From NCBI GenBank assembly GCA_021613375.1, contig CM038721.1, forward strand, positions 3,049,986 to 3,113,985: 64,000 nt of DNA. Direction: 5' to 3'. This document shows, piece by piece, positions 12,042-24,519 of the stretch (its first letter is position 1; each line of letters opens with the position of its first letter). Origin of the DNA: Megaleporinus macrocephalus. Taxonomy: Eukaryota; Chordata; Actinopteri; Characiformes; Anostomidae. The translations under genes and the position numbers were made by a program. The notes under the pieces were generated by a model, which had not been told where the DNA came from, searched no databases, and saw only the letters and a list, made by a program, of their open reading frames with translations.

Positions 12042-12763
12042 TCTAGGTAGACCTTTAAGCTACTTTTGAGATGTTCTAGATCCTTATCACCAGGACAGAG
12101 TTGCATCATGGTGGTCTTTCATCTGCAGACACTGCTTAGGAACCCACAAATGTCAGTGCTTCCTGGAACAAGTTTGCTTTGCAAGAAAAACACCACCACC
12201 TCAGTGACCACATATATGTGTTATATATACGAGGGGAAAGAAGTCAACATTTTAACAGCATCAAACCATAATAGAAACAGAACTGCAGGAGCTATTTAAC
12301 CATGAGAACCTGGAAATACATCATCCTAAATTTAAACAACCTGTGAAAAATACAACCTTCCTATGAATCCTGTGCTCACAACACGTTATAAATACATTTA
12401 TAAGCATTATATAGCATTGTGATACCTTTTAATGCCTGGCATAAGTATGTATTGTTTTAGGTAGTTATAATTACATGCATAACATTTTATAAAGCAGGAA
12501 AATGTGACTTCATAATGTCAGGCTTCATAATGCATTATAATATTCAGTCGTTAGGACACTGTTAACATGAATACAGAAATACGGCACTACAACAGAGTTC
12601 TGGTTTGTTTCTTGTATAACACCTAAACACATTATAACAATGGTCACCAACACAGCCGAACTGAAGCTGACAGATGATTTTATAGGAACACTTCCCATTA
12701 ACCCTGTATTCATAGTGCATTATAAATGAGTTAATAAGGTGTTAATGTATATATATATATATA

Positions 12764-13230
12764 TACACTACCGCCCAAAAGTTTGGGATCACAGTGAAAT
12801 GTTCTTGTTTTCAATGGAGTATCTTTCTTCCTTAACACAACAATGGACTGACGGGTCATCAACTGCTGATCTTCAGATACTAAACTAACCTAGAATGTTG
12901 TTCCCTTTTATACTCACTTATTAGTAGAATGTTTTTCAGCTGTGATCACAATTGAGCAAGAGTGTCCTAACAACCAATTAGTCCAATAACATCCTTAACT
13001 TGGATTGGTGGTCGTACCAGGAGATTTAGACAGAGGACTGAGAATTACTGATAATAGAACTATATGCAAAATAAGCCTCTATACAAAAATATACTTTAAT
13101 ACAAACATTTTTATTCTTTAAAAATCATCTGATACACTTACATTAATTGTGAAATGGACAGTATTGTTCATGATGAAAATTGCATGAAATGAAATTCTAA
13201 AGTGATCCTAAACTTTTGAGCGGTAGTGTA
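12764..13230 (+). mobile_element. Tc1/mariner-like MITE, copy 1
   Basis: Starts TACACTACCGCCCAAAAGT and ends in the inverted match acttttgagcggtagtgta. The 467-bp element has no transposase frame and is flanked by TA-rich sequence, as expected for TA-targeting elements. Homologous copies are at 31262-31759 (same orientation) and 58168-58569 (reverse). Confidence 0.88.
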
Positions 13231-13684
13231 TATATACCTCACAATGCCAGATGCAAGCTATTACAGTATCCCCCAAGTAGTTATAATTCACGTCTAATAC
13301 TTTATAAAGTCAGGTTCCGTAATGCATTATAACATCTGTTGATAAGAAGATTGTGGATAATGTTATACAGTGTTTATAGCAGGTCATTGCTAATTAAGTT
13401 AATTATGCCTACATGGTAACACAATACTTATATGGAGTGAGCACAGCAACTTAAAGCTATGGTTAATGTTAACTGTAGTCCTAAACAAGGCGGCTGTAGT
13501 TACTGTTGTTTCTACTGACCAACATAAAGCAGCTCTCTGTGCTGCTAACCAGTTAGCTTTTGTTGCTAACAGCTAACAACAGTCTAGCACTTGGAGCCAG
13601 CAAGTCTGAAACTACAAACTCTATAAAGTTCACACTACATATAAAAGTTATGCTTTAAGATGTATAAATAAATAAATAAATGCT

Positions 13685-13685
<1 letters not shown>

Positions 13686-13772
<87 letters not shown>
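13686..13772. repeat. (TA)n microsatellite
   Basis: Pure TA run of about 85 bp. Confidence 0.95.
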
Positions 13773-13777
<5 letters not shown>

Positions 13778-15021
13778 AATAAACACTGAGGCCAGGTCCA
13801 CCAAAAATCAGCTCTGGTTTTCTCACTTTGTTGTGATGTAGAACACATACTAGAACCCCTCATAGTGTATGTAGTGTATACTTAGTGTACACTTGTGTTA
13901 TAACAAGTCTTGCATGTCACTGTAACTATGTATAGGCAATCATGCAAGCTTCTGCGAGGCATTGTATAACACCTTGTGCATGCATTTATAATTAATTATA
14001 AATACTGGATTAATGGAAAGTGTTACTAAATTCATATTTAGCTAAGTAGTAACTGAATAGATATTATAATGCACTATGGAACCTGACTTTATAAGTCATA
14101 TACTCATGCTTTATAAATTCCTAAGCATGTAATTATATCTAGCTATGAGCAGTTATACATGCTCAGTATTATAAGACAATAAGCCATACAATGCCTTATA
14201 AAAGCATTTTTAAAGATATAACTGAACAGATATGATTAGAAATGGAAGGATCGATTGGCTATGTATCAGTATCGGGCGATTTTTAATCAAAATATGTGAT
14301 CGGCCGATATTTCTCCAATTGAGCCGATCCCGAGAGCCGATAGAGCGTTTCATCCAGGAAGAGAAACCCTCCGTGAAACCCCCTCTGGCCAGGTCCCTGC
14401 AATTCCTATCTGAACCACTAGGTGGAAATACACACCCTTTCATTTTCCACAGACAGCAGCAGCCTCGCGAGAAAAGCATGAGCTGATAGAAAACATGTCG
14501 TCTGTCTGGCAGCTTGTTACCGTATGTGACTCTGACTCATCCAGGACGTTTTTAAAATGTGTAAAATCAGCGTGTCTCGTGGGAACCAAAACTTTTAACA
14601 CTACTCATCTGATACGGTCCTTAAGAGAGGTGGCGGATCCTTATCCTTGGGTTGGCCAAAGGGTGGCCAAAGCTATTGTAGGGGGTCCACAGACTACGAC
14701 CATGAATATTCAAGAAACCCAATCATCTGCAATCAAACTCTGTAAATGTTATACTGTTTTCATAAAGTACATCTTAAGTATTTGTGTTTATGGAAAATGT
14801 AAAAAAAACATACAAAACCAAATACAAACACCCCACAACCTGTCTGTTTAAAAAAACTATCAATGATGCCATCTTGACATTAACATAGTGCAGAGACTTC
14901 TATCTGACTAAGTGCCGAGCTACCTAATGCTCAGTTCAGACGAGCATAATTAATTGTAAGTATTTGTAAGTAATTGTACTTGTATCTGAGTACAGATTTT
15001 CAGTAATATGGCAAAAAGACT

Positions 15022-15988
15022 ACATTTACATTTACGGCATTTAGCAGACGCTCTTATCCAGAGCGACTTACAAAAGTGCTTAGTGTTGGTTAGAGTATGA
15101 ATCTCTATCTAGTACAAACAGGTTTAAGTCCAAACCACTCTTATACTCAAACACTGCCATAAACACAGGGTCAGTTCTGATACCTAGAAAGAAGACAATG
15201 CAATACCTAGCAAGACTGGAACAACTACACCTACAGAACACCTACACCTACAGAACACCTACACCTACACCTACAGAACACCTACACCTACAGAACACCT
15301 ACACCTACACCTACAGAACACCTACACCTACAGAACACCTACAGAGAAGAGAACAAATACAAGACTACATACAGTACAAGTGCAGTACTTAGCCAGTGCT
15401 CCTAGAAGATAAAGTACAATTACAGTTTATACCAGTACTTTAGTATATTAGTGATTATAAGTGCTTTACAAAGAGACGGTGGTCTTCAGTCTGCGTTTGA
15501 AGACCGCGAGAGAGTTCGAGAGTTCGCTGTTCGGACAGCTAGTGGAAGTTCGTTCCACCATCTGGGTGCCAGTACAGAGAAGCGTTTTGTTGCGTGTCTT
15601 CCATGAATCTTGAGTGATGGCGGGTCAAGCCGAGCCGCACTTGAAGCGCGAAGGGCTCGAGGTGCGGTTCGACTTTTGACCATTGCCATAAGGTCAGGAG
15701 GAGCTGGTCCATTCTTGGCTTTGTAGGCATCAGAACTTTAAACTGAATGCGAGCAGCTACAGGAAGCCAGTGAAGGGAGCGCAGCAGTGGTGTGACATGA
15801 GTGAACTTGGGTAGATTGAAGACGAGCCGTGCTGCTGCATTTTGGATCAGTTGTAACGGCCTGATGGTCTGCAGAGGAAGACCTGCCAGGAGTGAGTTGC
15901 AGTAGTCCAGCCTTGAAATGACAAGAGACTGGACGAGCACCTGGGAGGCCTCCTGAGAGACTACTGTAGATAAAAGTTCAATATTCAA
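15022..15988 (-). mobile_element. L2/CR1-like LINE 3' fragment (degenerate reverse transcriptase)
   Basis: The minus-strand translation contains SRLDYCNSLLAGLP, then IQNAAARLVFN and HWLPVAARIQFK, the C-terminal reverse-transcriptase signature of L2/CR1-clade LINEs common in teleosts. The frame breaks after that, then resumes with APRWWNELPLAVR in another frame. The 3' end (left, 15022-15075) is the familiar fish tail gcatttagcagacgctctta. A short ~17-bp tandem repeat is inserted at about 15225-15345. It is 5'-truncated and dead. Confidence 0.85.
15225..15345. repeat. cctacacctacagaaca minisatellite
   Basis: Tandem and half-unit copies of acctacacctacagaac, lying inside the LINE 3' region. 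Confidence 0.85.
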
Positions 15989-17474
15989 ACTTTGCAGCTA
16001 GTTGACACGTTAGACACAACCTTCACGTTACATTTAATTTAAGCCAACAGAGCATGAATCAGCCTAATCAGCTAACATAGCTAACTGCATTCCTCTACAG
16101 TCATTAGAGACGGAGCGCACGGAGTCAAAGCTCAACACATTCTGCCCAGTTTAAACACCCAGAGTGAAACGTATGAGCTGAAGTGCACGCTGGAAGCTGA
16201 TGTAGTGTAATGTTAGCGTTATTCAGTGCTTCCCCGGCCTCTGCTTTGGCTCCTTAAGACACCACACCATACAGACCAGATCTGACCGGTACGAACAGAA
16301 CAGCAACAGCAATTCAAATCAGTTTTTACTTTAAAATAACAGAGTCTGCGTTTAATGACTGCAGTTTTCACTGCATGTATTGAATTATCTTTTTTTATTT
16401 TAAATTAAGGGTCTAAATGTAATGAATGCAGTATTGGGGATATTTGTTTGATTTACTTTGTTTATTTATTGTTAATTTTGTTAAAAAATATGATGCTGTC
16501 TCACATGAGCTCGTTAAAAATGGTAATAAACCACTTTAGACATGTTTCATGACTTGCTTGTGCTAATAACTACATGTAGCCCTGCCATGGCATATAGCTC
16601 CGCCCTCGATCGGTATCGGCTATCAGCCGATCATGCTGAAAAGTGATCAGCGATCGCAATCGCAAACGATTGGTCCATTTCTAGATATGATCATGCATTA
16701 CAGAACCCAACGTCCTACATCTACTTAAGAACGATTATGCATGCTCAGTATCAGAAGGTGAAAGTTATATTTTATAAATGCTTTTATAAAGGATTAGGAA
16801 CGCAGGATTCACAGCAAGTTTTAGCACAACCCACTGGAACGTATTCAATTACATCAATTACATGAGTGACTTGCTCCGTGTGGCTAAAGCAGCGACAGTA
16901 AGGAATTAGAGAAACACAGTTCCATTAACAGCAGCAGCAGAAACACATGAAGTTCTGAGGCTTCAAGTTCAATCTAATCATTGTGTGCAGGCAGCGTTTG
17001 CAGAAGAGCTACTTCACTTTATTAAAAGTAACAGAGAGTCAGTCATCTGTAAATATACTCACGTCAAAGTCTGACAGCTTCCTGGCAAAGCAGCACGTCA
17101 AATATACAGAAATAACCATCCAACCACACATCAAACAGCAAAGCATCAACGCTGTCATTACCAACAACCTATTAAATAAAAATAGACTGGTTGTAAATAT
17201 GTCACCATGAAAGAAAAGCTTAAACGTTACACTAGACGATGACACCGGAGCTGATGGAGATATATAGAAAACATGATAAATAATAACTGACATGTAGATA
17301 TTGATTACTAATATCAGCAGAAAATTATAGACTGGATTTCGCCTGAAGATTTCTGGAGATGGACATCACTAAAATATACATACCTTGATACATCAGCAAC
17401 TATCTGATACATTAAAACAGAACAAACACCTGAAAAACAGGTAACCCGTCCACTCAACACGCTTGAAGTGTAAA

Positions 17475-20400
17475 TATACACTACCATCCAAACGTTTTAG
17501 ATACACTACCAGTCAAACGTTTTAGATACACTACCAGACCAAACGTTTTAGATACACTACCAGACAAACGTTTTAGATACACTACCAGTCAAACGTTTTA
17601 GATACACTACCAGTCAAACGTTTTAGATACACTACCAGCCAAACGTATTAGATACACTACCAGCCAAACGTATTAGATACACTACCAGACAAACGTTTTA
17701 GATACACTACCAGTCAAACGTTTTAGATACACTACCAGACCAAACGTTTTAGATACACTACCAGTCAAACGTTTTAGATACACTACCAGACAAACGTTTT
17801 AGATACACTACCAGTCAAACGTTTTAGATACACTACCAGTCAAACGTTTTAATACACTACCAGCCAAACGTTTTAGATACACTACCAGCCAAACGTTTTA
17901 GATACACTACCAGCCAAACGTATTAGATACACTACCAGCCAAACATTTTAGATACACTACCAGACAAACGTTTTATTACACTACCAGCCAACCGTTTTAG
18001 ATACACTACCATCCAAACGTTTTAGATACACTACCAGCCAAACGTTTTAGATACACTACCAGCCAAACGTTTTAGATACACTACCAGTCAAACGTTTTAG
18101 ATACACTACCAGCCAAACGTTTTAGATACACTACCAGTCAAACGCTTTAGATACACTACCAGACAAACGTTTTAGATACACTACCAGCCAAACGTTTTAG
18201 ATACACTACCAGTCAAACGTTTTAGATACACTACCAGACAAACGTTTTAGATACACTACCAGACAAACGTATTAGATACACTACCAGCCAAACGTTTTAG
18301 ATACACTACCAGCCAAACGTTTTAGATACACTACCAGACAAACGTTTTAGATACACTACCAGACAAACGTTTTAGATACACTACCAGTCAAACGTTTTAG
18401 ATACACTACCAGCCAAACGTTTTAGTACACTACCAGACAAACGTTTTAGATACACTACCAGCCAAACATTTTAGATACACTACCAGCCAAACGTTTTAGT
18501 ACACTACCAGACAAACGTTTTAGATACACTACCAGCCAAACATTTTAGATACACTACCAGCCAAACGTTTTAGTACACTACCAGTCAAACGCTTTAGATA
18601 CACTACCAGCCAAACGTTTTAGATACACTACCAGCCAAACGTTTTAGATACACTACCAGTCAAACGTTTTAGATACACTACCAGACAAACGTTTTAGATA
18701 CACTACCAGACAAACGTATTAGATACACTACCAGCCAAACGTTTTAGATACACTACCAGTCAAACGCTTTAGATACACTACCAGACAAACGTTTTAGATA
18801 CACTACCAGCCAAACGTTTTAGATACACTACCAGTCAAACGTTTTAGATACACTACCAGACAAACGTTTTAGATACAATACCAGACAAACGTATTAGATA
18901 CACTACCAGCCAAACGTTTTAGATACACTACCAGCCAAACGTTTTAGATACACTACCAGACAAACGTTTTAGATACACTACCAGACAAACGTTTTAGATA
19001 CACTACCAGTCAAACGTTTTAGATACACTACCAGCCAAACGTTTTAGTACACTACCAGACAAACGTTTTAGATACACTACCAGCCAAACATTTTAGATAC
19101 ACTACCAGCCAAACGTTTTAGTACACTACCAGACAAACGTTTTAGATACACTACCAGCCAAACATTTTAGATACACTACCAGCCAAACGTTTTAGTACAC
19201 TACCAGACAAACGTTTTAGATACACTACCAGTCAAACGTTTTAGATACACTACCAGTCAAACGTTTTAGATACACTACCAGTCAAACGTTTTAGATACAC
19301 TACCAGCCAAACGTTTTAGATACACTACCAGTCAAACGTTTTAGATACACTACCAGTCAAACGTTTTAGATACACTACCAGCCAAACGTTTTAGATACAC
19401 TACCAGTCAAATGTTTTAGATACACTACCAGCCAAACATTTTAGATACACTACCAGCCAAACATTTTAGATACACGACCAGACAAACGTTTTAGATACAC
19501 TACCAGCCCAAACGTTTTAGATACACTACCAGCCAAACATTTTAGTACACTACCAGCCAAACGTTTTAGATACACTACCAGCCCAAACGTTTTAGATACA
19601 CTACCAGCCAAACGTTTTAGATACACTACCAGTCAAACGTTTTAGATACACTACCAGTCAAACGTTTTAGATACACTACCAGTCAAACGCTTTAGATACA
19701 CTACCAGTCAAACGCTTTAGATACACTACCAGTCAAACGTTTTAGATACACTACCAGTCAAACGTTTTAGATACACTACCAGCCAAACGTTTTAGTACAC
19801 TACCAGTCAAACGTTTTAGATACACTACCAGTCAAACATTTTAGATACACTACCAGCCAAACATTTTAGATACACTACCAGCCAAACGTTTTAGTACACT
19901 ACCAGACAAACGTTTTAGATACACTACCAGCCAAACGTTTTAGTACACTACCAGTCAAACGTTTTAGATACACTACCAGCCAAACGTTTTAGTACACTAC
20001 CAGTCAAACATTTTAGATACACTACCAGCCAAACATTTTAGATACACTACCAGTCAAACGTTTTAGATACACTACCAGACAAACGTTTTAGACACACTAC
20101 CAGTCAAACGTTTTAGATACACTACCAGTCAAACGCTTTAGATACACTACCAGTCAAACGTTTTAGATACACTACCAGTCAAACGCTTTAGATACACTAC
20201 CAGTCAAACGTTTTAGATACACTACCAGCCAAACGTTTTAGATACACTACCAGCCAAACATTTTAGATACACTACCAGTCAAACGTTTTAGATACACTAC
20301 CAGCCAAACATTTTAGATACACTACCAGTCAAACGTTTTAGATACACTACCAGTCAAACGCTTTAGATACACTACCAGTCAAACGTTTTAGATACACTAC

Positions 20401-20890
20401 CAGCCAAACGTTTTAGATACACTACCAGCCAAACATTTTAGATACACTACCAGTCAAACATTTTAGATACACTACCAGTCAAACGTTTTAGATACACTAC
20501 CAGACAAACGTTTTAGACACACTACCAGTCAAACGTTTTAGATACACTACCAGTCAAACGCTTTAGATACACTACCAGTCAAACGTTTTAGATACACTAC
20601 CAGCCAAACGTTTTAGATACACTACCAGTCAAACGTTTTAGATACACTACCAGACAAACGTTTTAGATACACTACCAGTCAAACGCTTTAGATACACTAC
20701 CAGTCAAACGTTTTAGGTACACTACCAGACAAACGTTTTAGATACACTACCAGTCAAACGTTTTAGATACACTACCAGTCAAACGTTTTAGATACACTAC
20801 CAGCCAAACGTTTTAGATACACTACCAGACAAACGTTTTAGATACACTACCAGACAAACGTTTTAGTAACACTACCAGCCAAACGTTTTA

Positions 20891-20892
<2 letters not shown>
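17475..20892 (-). repeat. 25-bp satellite array 2 (about 137 units), inverted relative to array 1
   Basis: On the plus strand units read cactaccagtcaaacgtttt then agata, the reverse complement of the array at 3564-6114. Variants are GTC/GAC/GCC after cca, aaacattt, aaacgctt, aaacgtatt, and short ttttagtacac forms. A higher-order period of about 621 bp is visible: the block starting with the aaacgcttt variant at about 18134 recurs at about 18755 with the same order of variants. It lies in the 22-kb FES intron and ends directly in a TA run. Confidence 0.95.

Positions 20893-20932
<40 letters not shown>
20892..20932. repeat. (TA)n microsatellite
   Basis: TA run fused to the last 25-bp satellite unit. 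Confidence 0.9.
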
Positions 20933-20937
<5 letters not shown>

Positions 20938-22062
20938 CATACACACAGTATTTTTTGGTATAGTTTAATACATTTATAACCTACATATATAATTTAGTGT
21001 AAAATGTATTAACGTTTTTCCATTAATTACTGCTGATTACTAGTGAGCGAATTTGGAGACTCTTCTATCTGAAATAAACGCTAAATGCTTTGATAAGCAC
21101 ATTTTTTAACAAAGGAAAAACACCCTGCTGAACAAAAGGAAGACATAAACCAACACATGGTTTCTTTGATGGCTTTCCAACAGGAAACCACACTAAAACG
21201 AAAGTTCAGAAATATAAAAGACACACTAGCTTGAAAGACCCAAGAGCTATCTGAACACAGTTTACAGCTACTACAATCCCAGCCAATGATGGACCTTTTA
21301 AACCTGCCCTGAATAGCACAGCTGACTCAAAGGAACAGATAAAACAGAGGCATTTCTTTTAATCCAGTTCTGCAATCTTACCTGCAGGACAGAACAGGTA
21401 GGGCAGCACACGTAACAACACAATGAAGAATGAATTCATATCTCCAGCTTTTTATTCTCTCACTATGTTATCTAAGTTATAAACCTGTACAAATGGAGGG
21501 AACTGCTTTAACTGTGGTCCTGTGTTTCCAATCACTCTACAATAAAATCTATGATAAAAGGTTCCGTTTTCAAGATGACTGATGCTGTTCTGAGATATAT
21601 GATGTGTGTGTATATTTTATATTTTATATTTATAGTCAATAACGGTGCTGAAGAAACAGTTTGGCTACATTTGACTAAATTTTTAACTGTTTTTAAACAT
21701 TGGCTGGCTACTCGTATTTCAACCGGACAACAAGTCTGGTTCTCCAGCATCCAGCTCACGACTACGTTACTGGCACTGGCTGCTCACTCACTCGCAGTAG
21801 CAGTGCTGACACTTCACTAGCAACAGAGTGGTTAGTGTAATAACATTCCACACATTAACTGAGATCACTCTCGTCATCGCCTCTTCGTCTTCGGTTGGAG
21901 AAGTTAGTTACAGTTCACTCCTTCCACCAAACTCAGCTCTAGTTAGTGAAAAATGATAGAATATGTAATATGTCCTGAATTGTAGATCCCAGACCAAAAA
22001 TTATTAAATATTATTATAAAATTCAGACACCAAATATATACATAGACCTTATAAATAGTATT
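20933..22062. other. FES intron, no gene seen
   Basis: Unique AT-rich sequence between the satellite and the minisatellite. No exon, RNA gene or complete transposon was recognised. Confidence 0.5.
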
Positions 22063-24147
22063 TGATGAAGGAATTAAGGAACAGTGTTGATGATGATGAA
22101 GGGATGAAGGGATGAAGGAACAGTGTTGATGATGATGAAGGGATGAAGGAACAGTGTTGATGATAATAAAGAAATTATGAAGGGATGAAGGAACAGTGTT
22201 GGTGGTGATAAAGGAACGATGAAGGGATGAAGGAACAGTGTTGGTGGTGATAAAGGAACGATGAAGGGATGAAGGAACAGTGTTGGTGATGATAAAGAAA
22301 TTATGAAGGGATGAAGGAACAGTGTTGGTGATGATGAAGGAATGATGAAGGGATGAAGGAACAGTGTTGGTGGTGATAAAGGAATGATGAAGGGATGAAG
22401 GAACAGTGTTGGTGATGATGAAGGAATGAAGGGATGAAGGAACAGTGTTGATGATGATAAAGGAATTATGAAGGGAGGAGGGAACAGTGTTGGTGGTGAT
22501 AAAGGAACGATGAAGGGATGAAGGAACAGTGTTGGTGATGATAATAAAGAAATTATGAAGGGATGAAGGAACAGTGTTGGTGGTGATAAAGGAATGATGA
22601 AGGGATTAAGGAACAGTGTTGGTGATGATGAAGGAATGAAGGGATGAAGGAACAGTGTTGGTGATGATAAAGGAATGAAGGGATGAAGGAACAGTGTTGG
22701 TGATGATAAAGGAATGAAGGGATGAAGGAACAGTGTTGGTGATGATGAAGGGATGAAGGGATGAAGGAACAGTGTTGATGATGATAATAAAGAAATTATG
22801 AAGGGATGAAGGAACTGTGTTGGTGGTGATAAAGGAACGATGAAGGGATGAAGGAACAGTGTTGGTGATGATAAAGAAATTATGAAGGGATGAAGGAACA
22901 GTGTTGGTGATGATGAAGGAATGATGAAGGGATGAAGGAACAGTGTTGGTGGTGATAAAGGAATGATGAAGGGATGAAGGAACAGTGTTGGTGATGATGA
23001 AGGAATGAAGGGATGAAGGAACAGTGTAGGTGATGATAAAGGAATTATGAAGGGATGAAGGAACAGTGTTGGTGGTGATAAAGGAATTATGAAGGGATGA
23101 AGGAACAGTGTTGGTGATGATGAAGGAATGAAGGGATGAAGGAACAGTGTTGATGATGATAAAGGAATTATGAAGGGAGGAGGGAACAGTGTTGGTGGTG
23201 ATAAAGGAATTATGAAGGGATGAAGGAACAGTGTTGGTGGTGACAAAGGAATTATGAAGGGATGAAGGAACAGTGTTGGTGATGATAATAAAGAAATTAT
23301 GAAGGGATGAAGGAACAGTGTTGGTGGTGATAAAGGAATGATGAAGGGATTAAGGAACAGTGTTGGTGATGATGAAGGAATGAAGGGATGAAGGAACAGT
23401 GTTGGTGATGATAAAGGAATGAAGGGATGAAGGAACAGTGTTGGTGATGATGAAGGAATGAAGGGATGAAGGAAGAGTGTTGGTGGTGATAAAGGAATGA
23501 TGAAGGGATAAAGGAACAGTGTTGGTGGTGATAAAGGAATGATGAAGGGATGAAGGAACAGTGTTGGTGGTGATAAAGGAATGATGAAGGGATAAAGGAA
23601 CAGTGTTGGTGGTGATAAAGGAATGATGAAGGGATGAAGGAACAGTGTTGGTGATGATAAAGGAATGAAGGGATGAAGGAACAGTGTTGGTGATGATGAA
23701 GGAATGAAGGGATGAAGGAACAGTGTTGGTGATGATAAAGAAATTATGAAGGGATGAAGGAACAGTGTTGGTGATGATAAAGGAATGATGAAGGGATGAA
23801 GGAACAGTGTTGGTGGTGATAAAGGAATGATGAAGGGATGAAGGAACAGTGTTGGTGGTGATAAAGGAATGAAGGGACGAAAGAACAGTGTTGGTGATGA
23901 TAAAGGAATGAAGGGATGAAGTAACAGTGTTGGTGATGATAAAGGAATGAAGGGATGAAGGAACAGTGTTGGTGATGATAAAGGAATGAAGGGATGAAGG
24001 AACAGTGTTGGTGATGATAAAGGAATGAAGGGATGAAGGAACAGTGTTGGTGATGATAAAGGAATGATGAAGGGATAAAGGAACAGTGTTGGTGATGATA
24101 AAGGAATGAAGGGATGAAGGAACAGTGTTGGTGATGATGAAGGAATG
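22063..24147 (+). repeat. 39/42-bp minisatellite array 2 (about 50 units)
   Basis: Same family and same orientation as 9969-11696, but many units carry an extra atg (42 bp) or a gaaattatg variant. A higher-order period of about 700 bp is seen: the rare gaagggaggagggaac variant at about 22470 recurs at about 23173. Flanking sequence is partly duplicated (aaattcagacaccaaata near 22019, aaattcagatatcaaata near 24313). An uninterrupted minus-strand frame of 694 codons is a by-product of units in multiples of three. Confidence 0.95.
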
Positions 24148-24519
24148 TAAAACCACATTCACCAGAGATTAAGATAGACCTGAAGGTGGTTTGAGCAGGA
24201 GGAGAAATCGATTAGGTATGTATTTCAAGAAAAGATTTGGGTGACTATTGACTTCTAGTGTAATAATCTGAACAAAAATAAATAATAAAAACAAAAATAA
24301 ATGAATTTTAGTAAAATTCAGATATCAAATATATACGCTGACCTCATTAGACTGTGTGTAACTTTTCAGCAAACTGTGAGAACTTGTCTGATCTCAGTCC
24401 TACTGTTACATATTGCAAGAAGATTTCAAGACGTTCACAGATCACAAGCACCAAAGACACAACCGCTCAGTCTCCAGAACACTGGCAGCGTCTGACACTG
24501 TGATTAAAGCTGCAGATAA

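Larger units (their letters stand above)
12370..14228. repeat. Palindrome-rich AT repeat complex with insertions
   Basis: Many short inverted motifs (cattataatgc, gcattataa, ttataaag) recur at 12370-12760, 13240-13400, 13850-14228 and after the hAT copy at 16690-16800, suggesting one old DNA-transposon-like repeat broken by later insertions (the Tc1-like element, a TA run and the hAT copy). No TIR pair or coding frame could be fixed. Confidence 0.45.
14626..16250. mobile_element. Nested insertion inside the hAT copy
   Basis: The block is absent from the related element at 2101-3024. It is flanked by tccttaag at 14618-14625 and 16251-16258, which would fit an 8-bp target duplication. Its ends agaggtggcgg and ccggcctctgc are weakly inverted. 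It carries an LINE fragment (15022-15988). Since tccttaag contains a palindrome, chance similarity cannot be excluded. Confidence 0.55.
14237..16683. mobile_element. hAT-type element, second copy, interrupted by a nested insertion
   Basis: The ends TAGAAATGG and CCATTTCTA are inverted and flanked by the 8-bp duplication GATATGAT (14229-14236 and 16684-16691). The left (14237-14617) and right (16259-16683) parts align with the 924-bp copy at 2101-3024. Between them lies about 1.6 kb of foreign sequence (14626-16250). Confidence 0.88.

Noticed and set aside
13635..13826. Small frames rich in Ile/Tyr (also at 29 kb, 30 kb and 54.8 kb)
   Set aside because: They are translations of TA dinucleotide runs.
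15539..15988. Functional reverse transcriptase gene
   Set aside because: Only the C-terminal part is present, with a frameshift and truncation; it is a dead LINE end.
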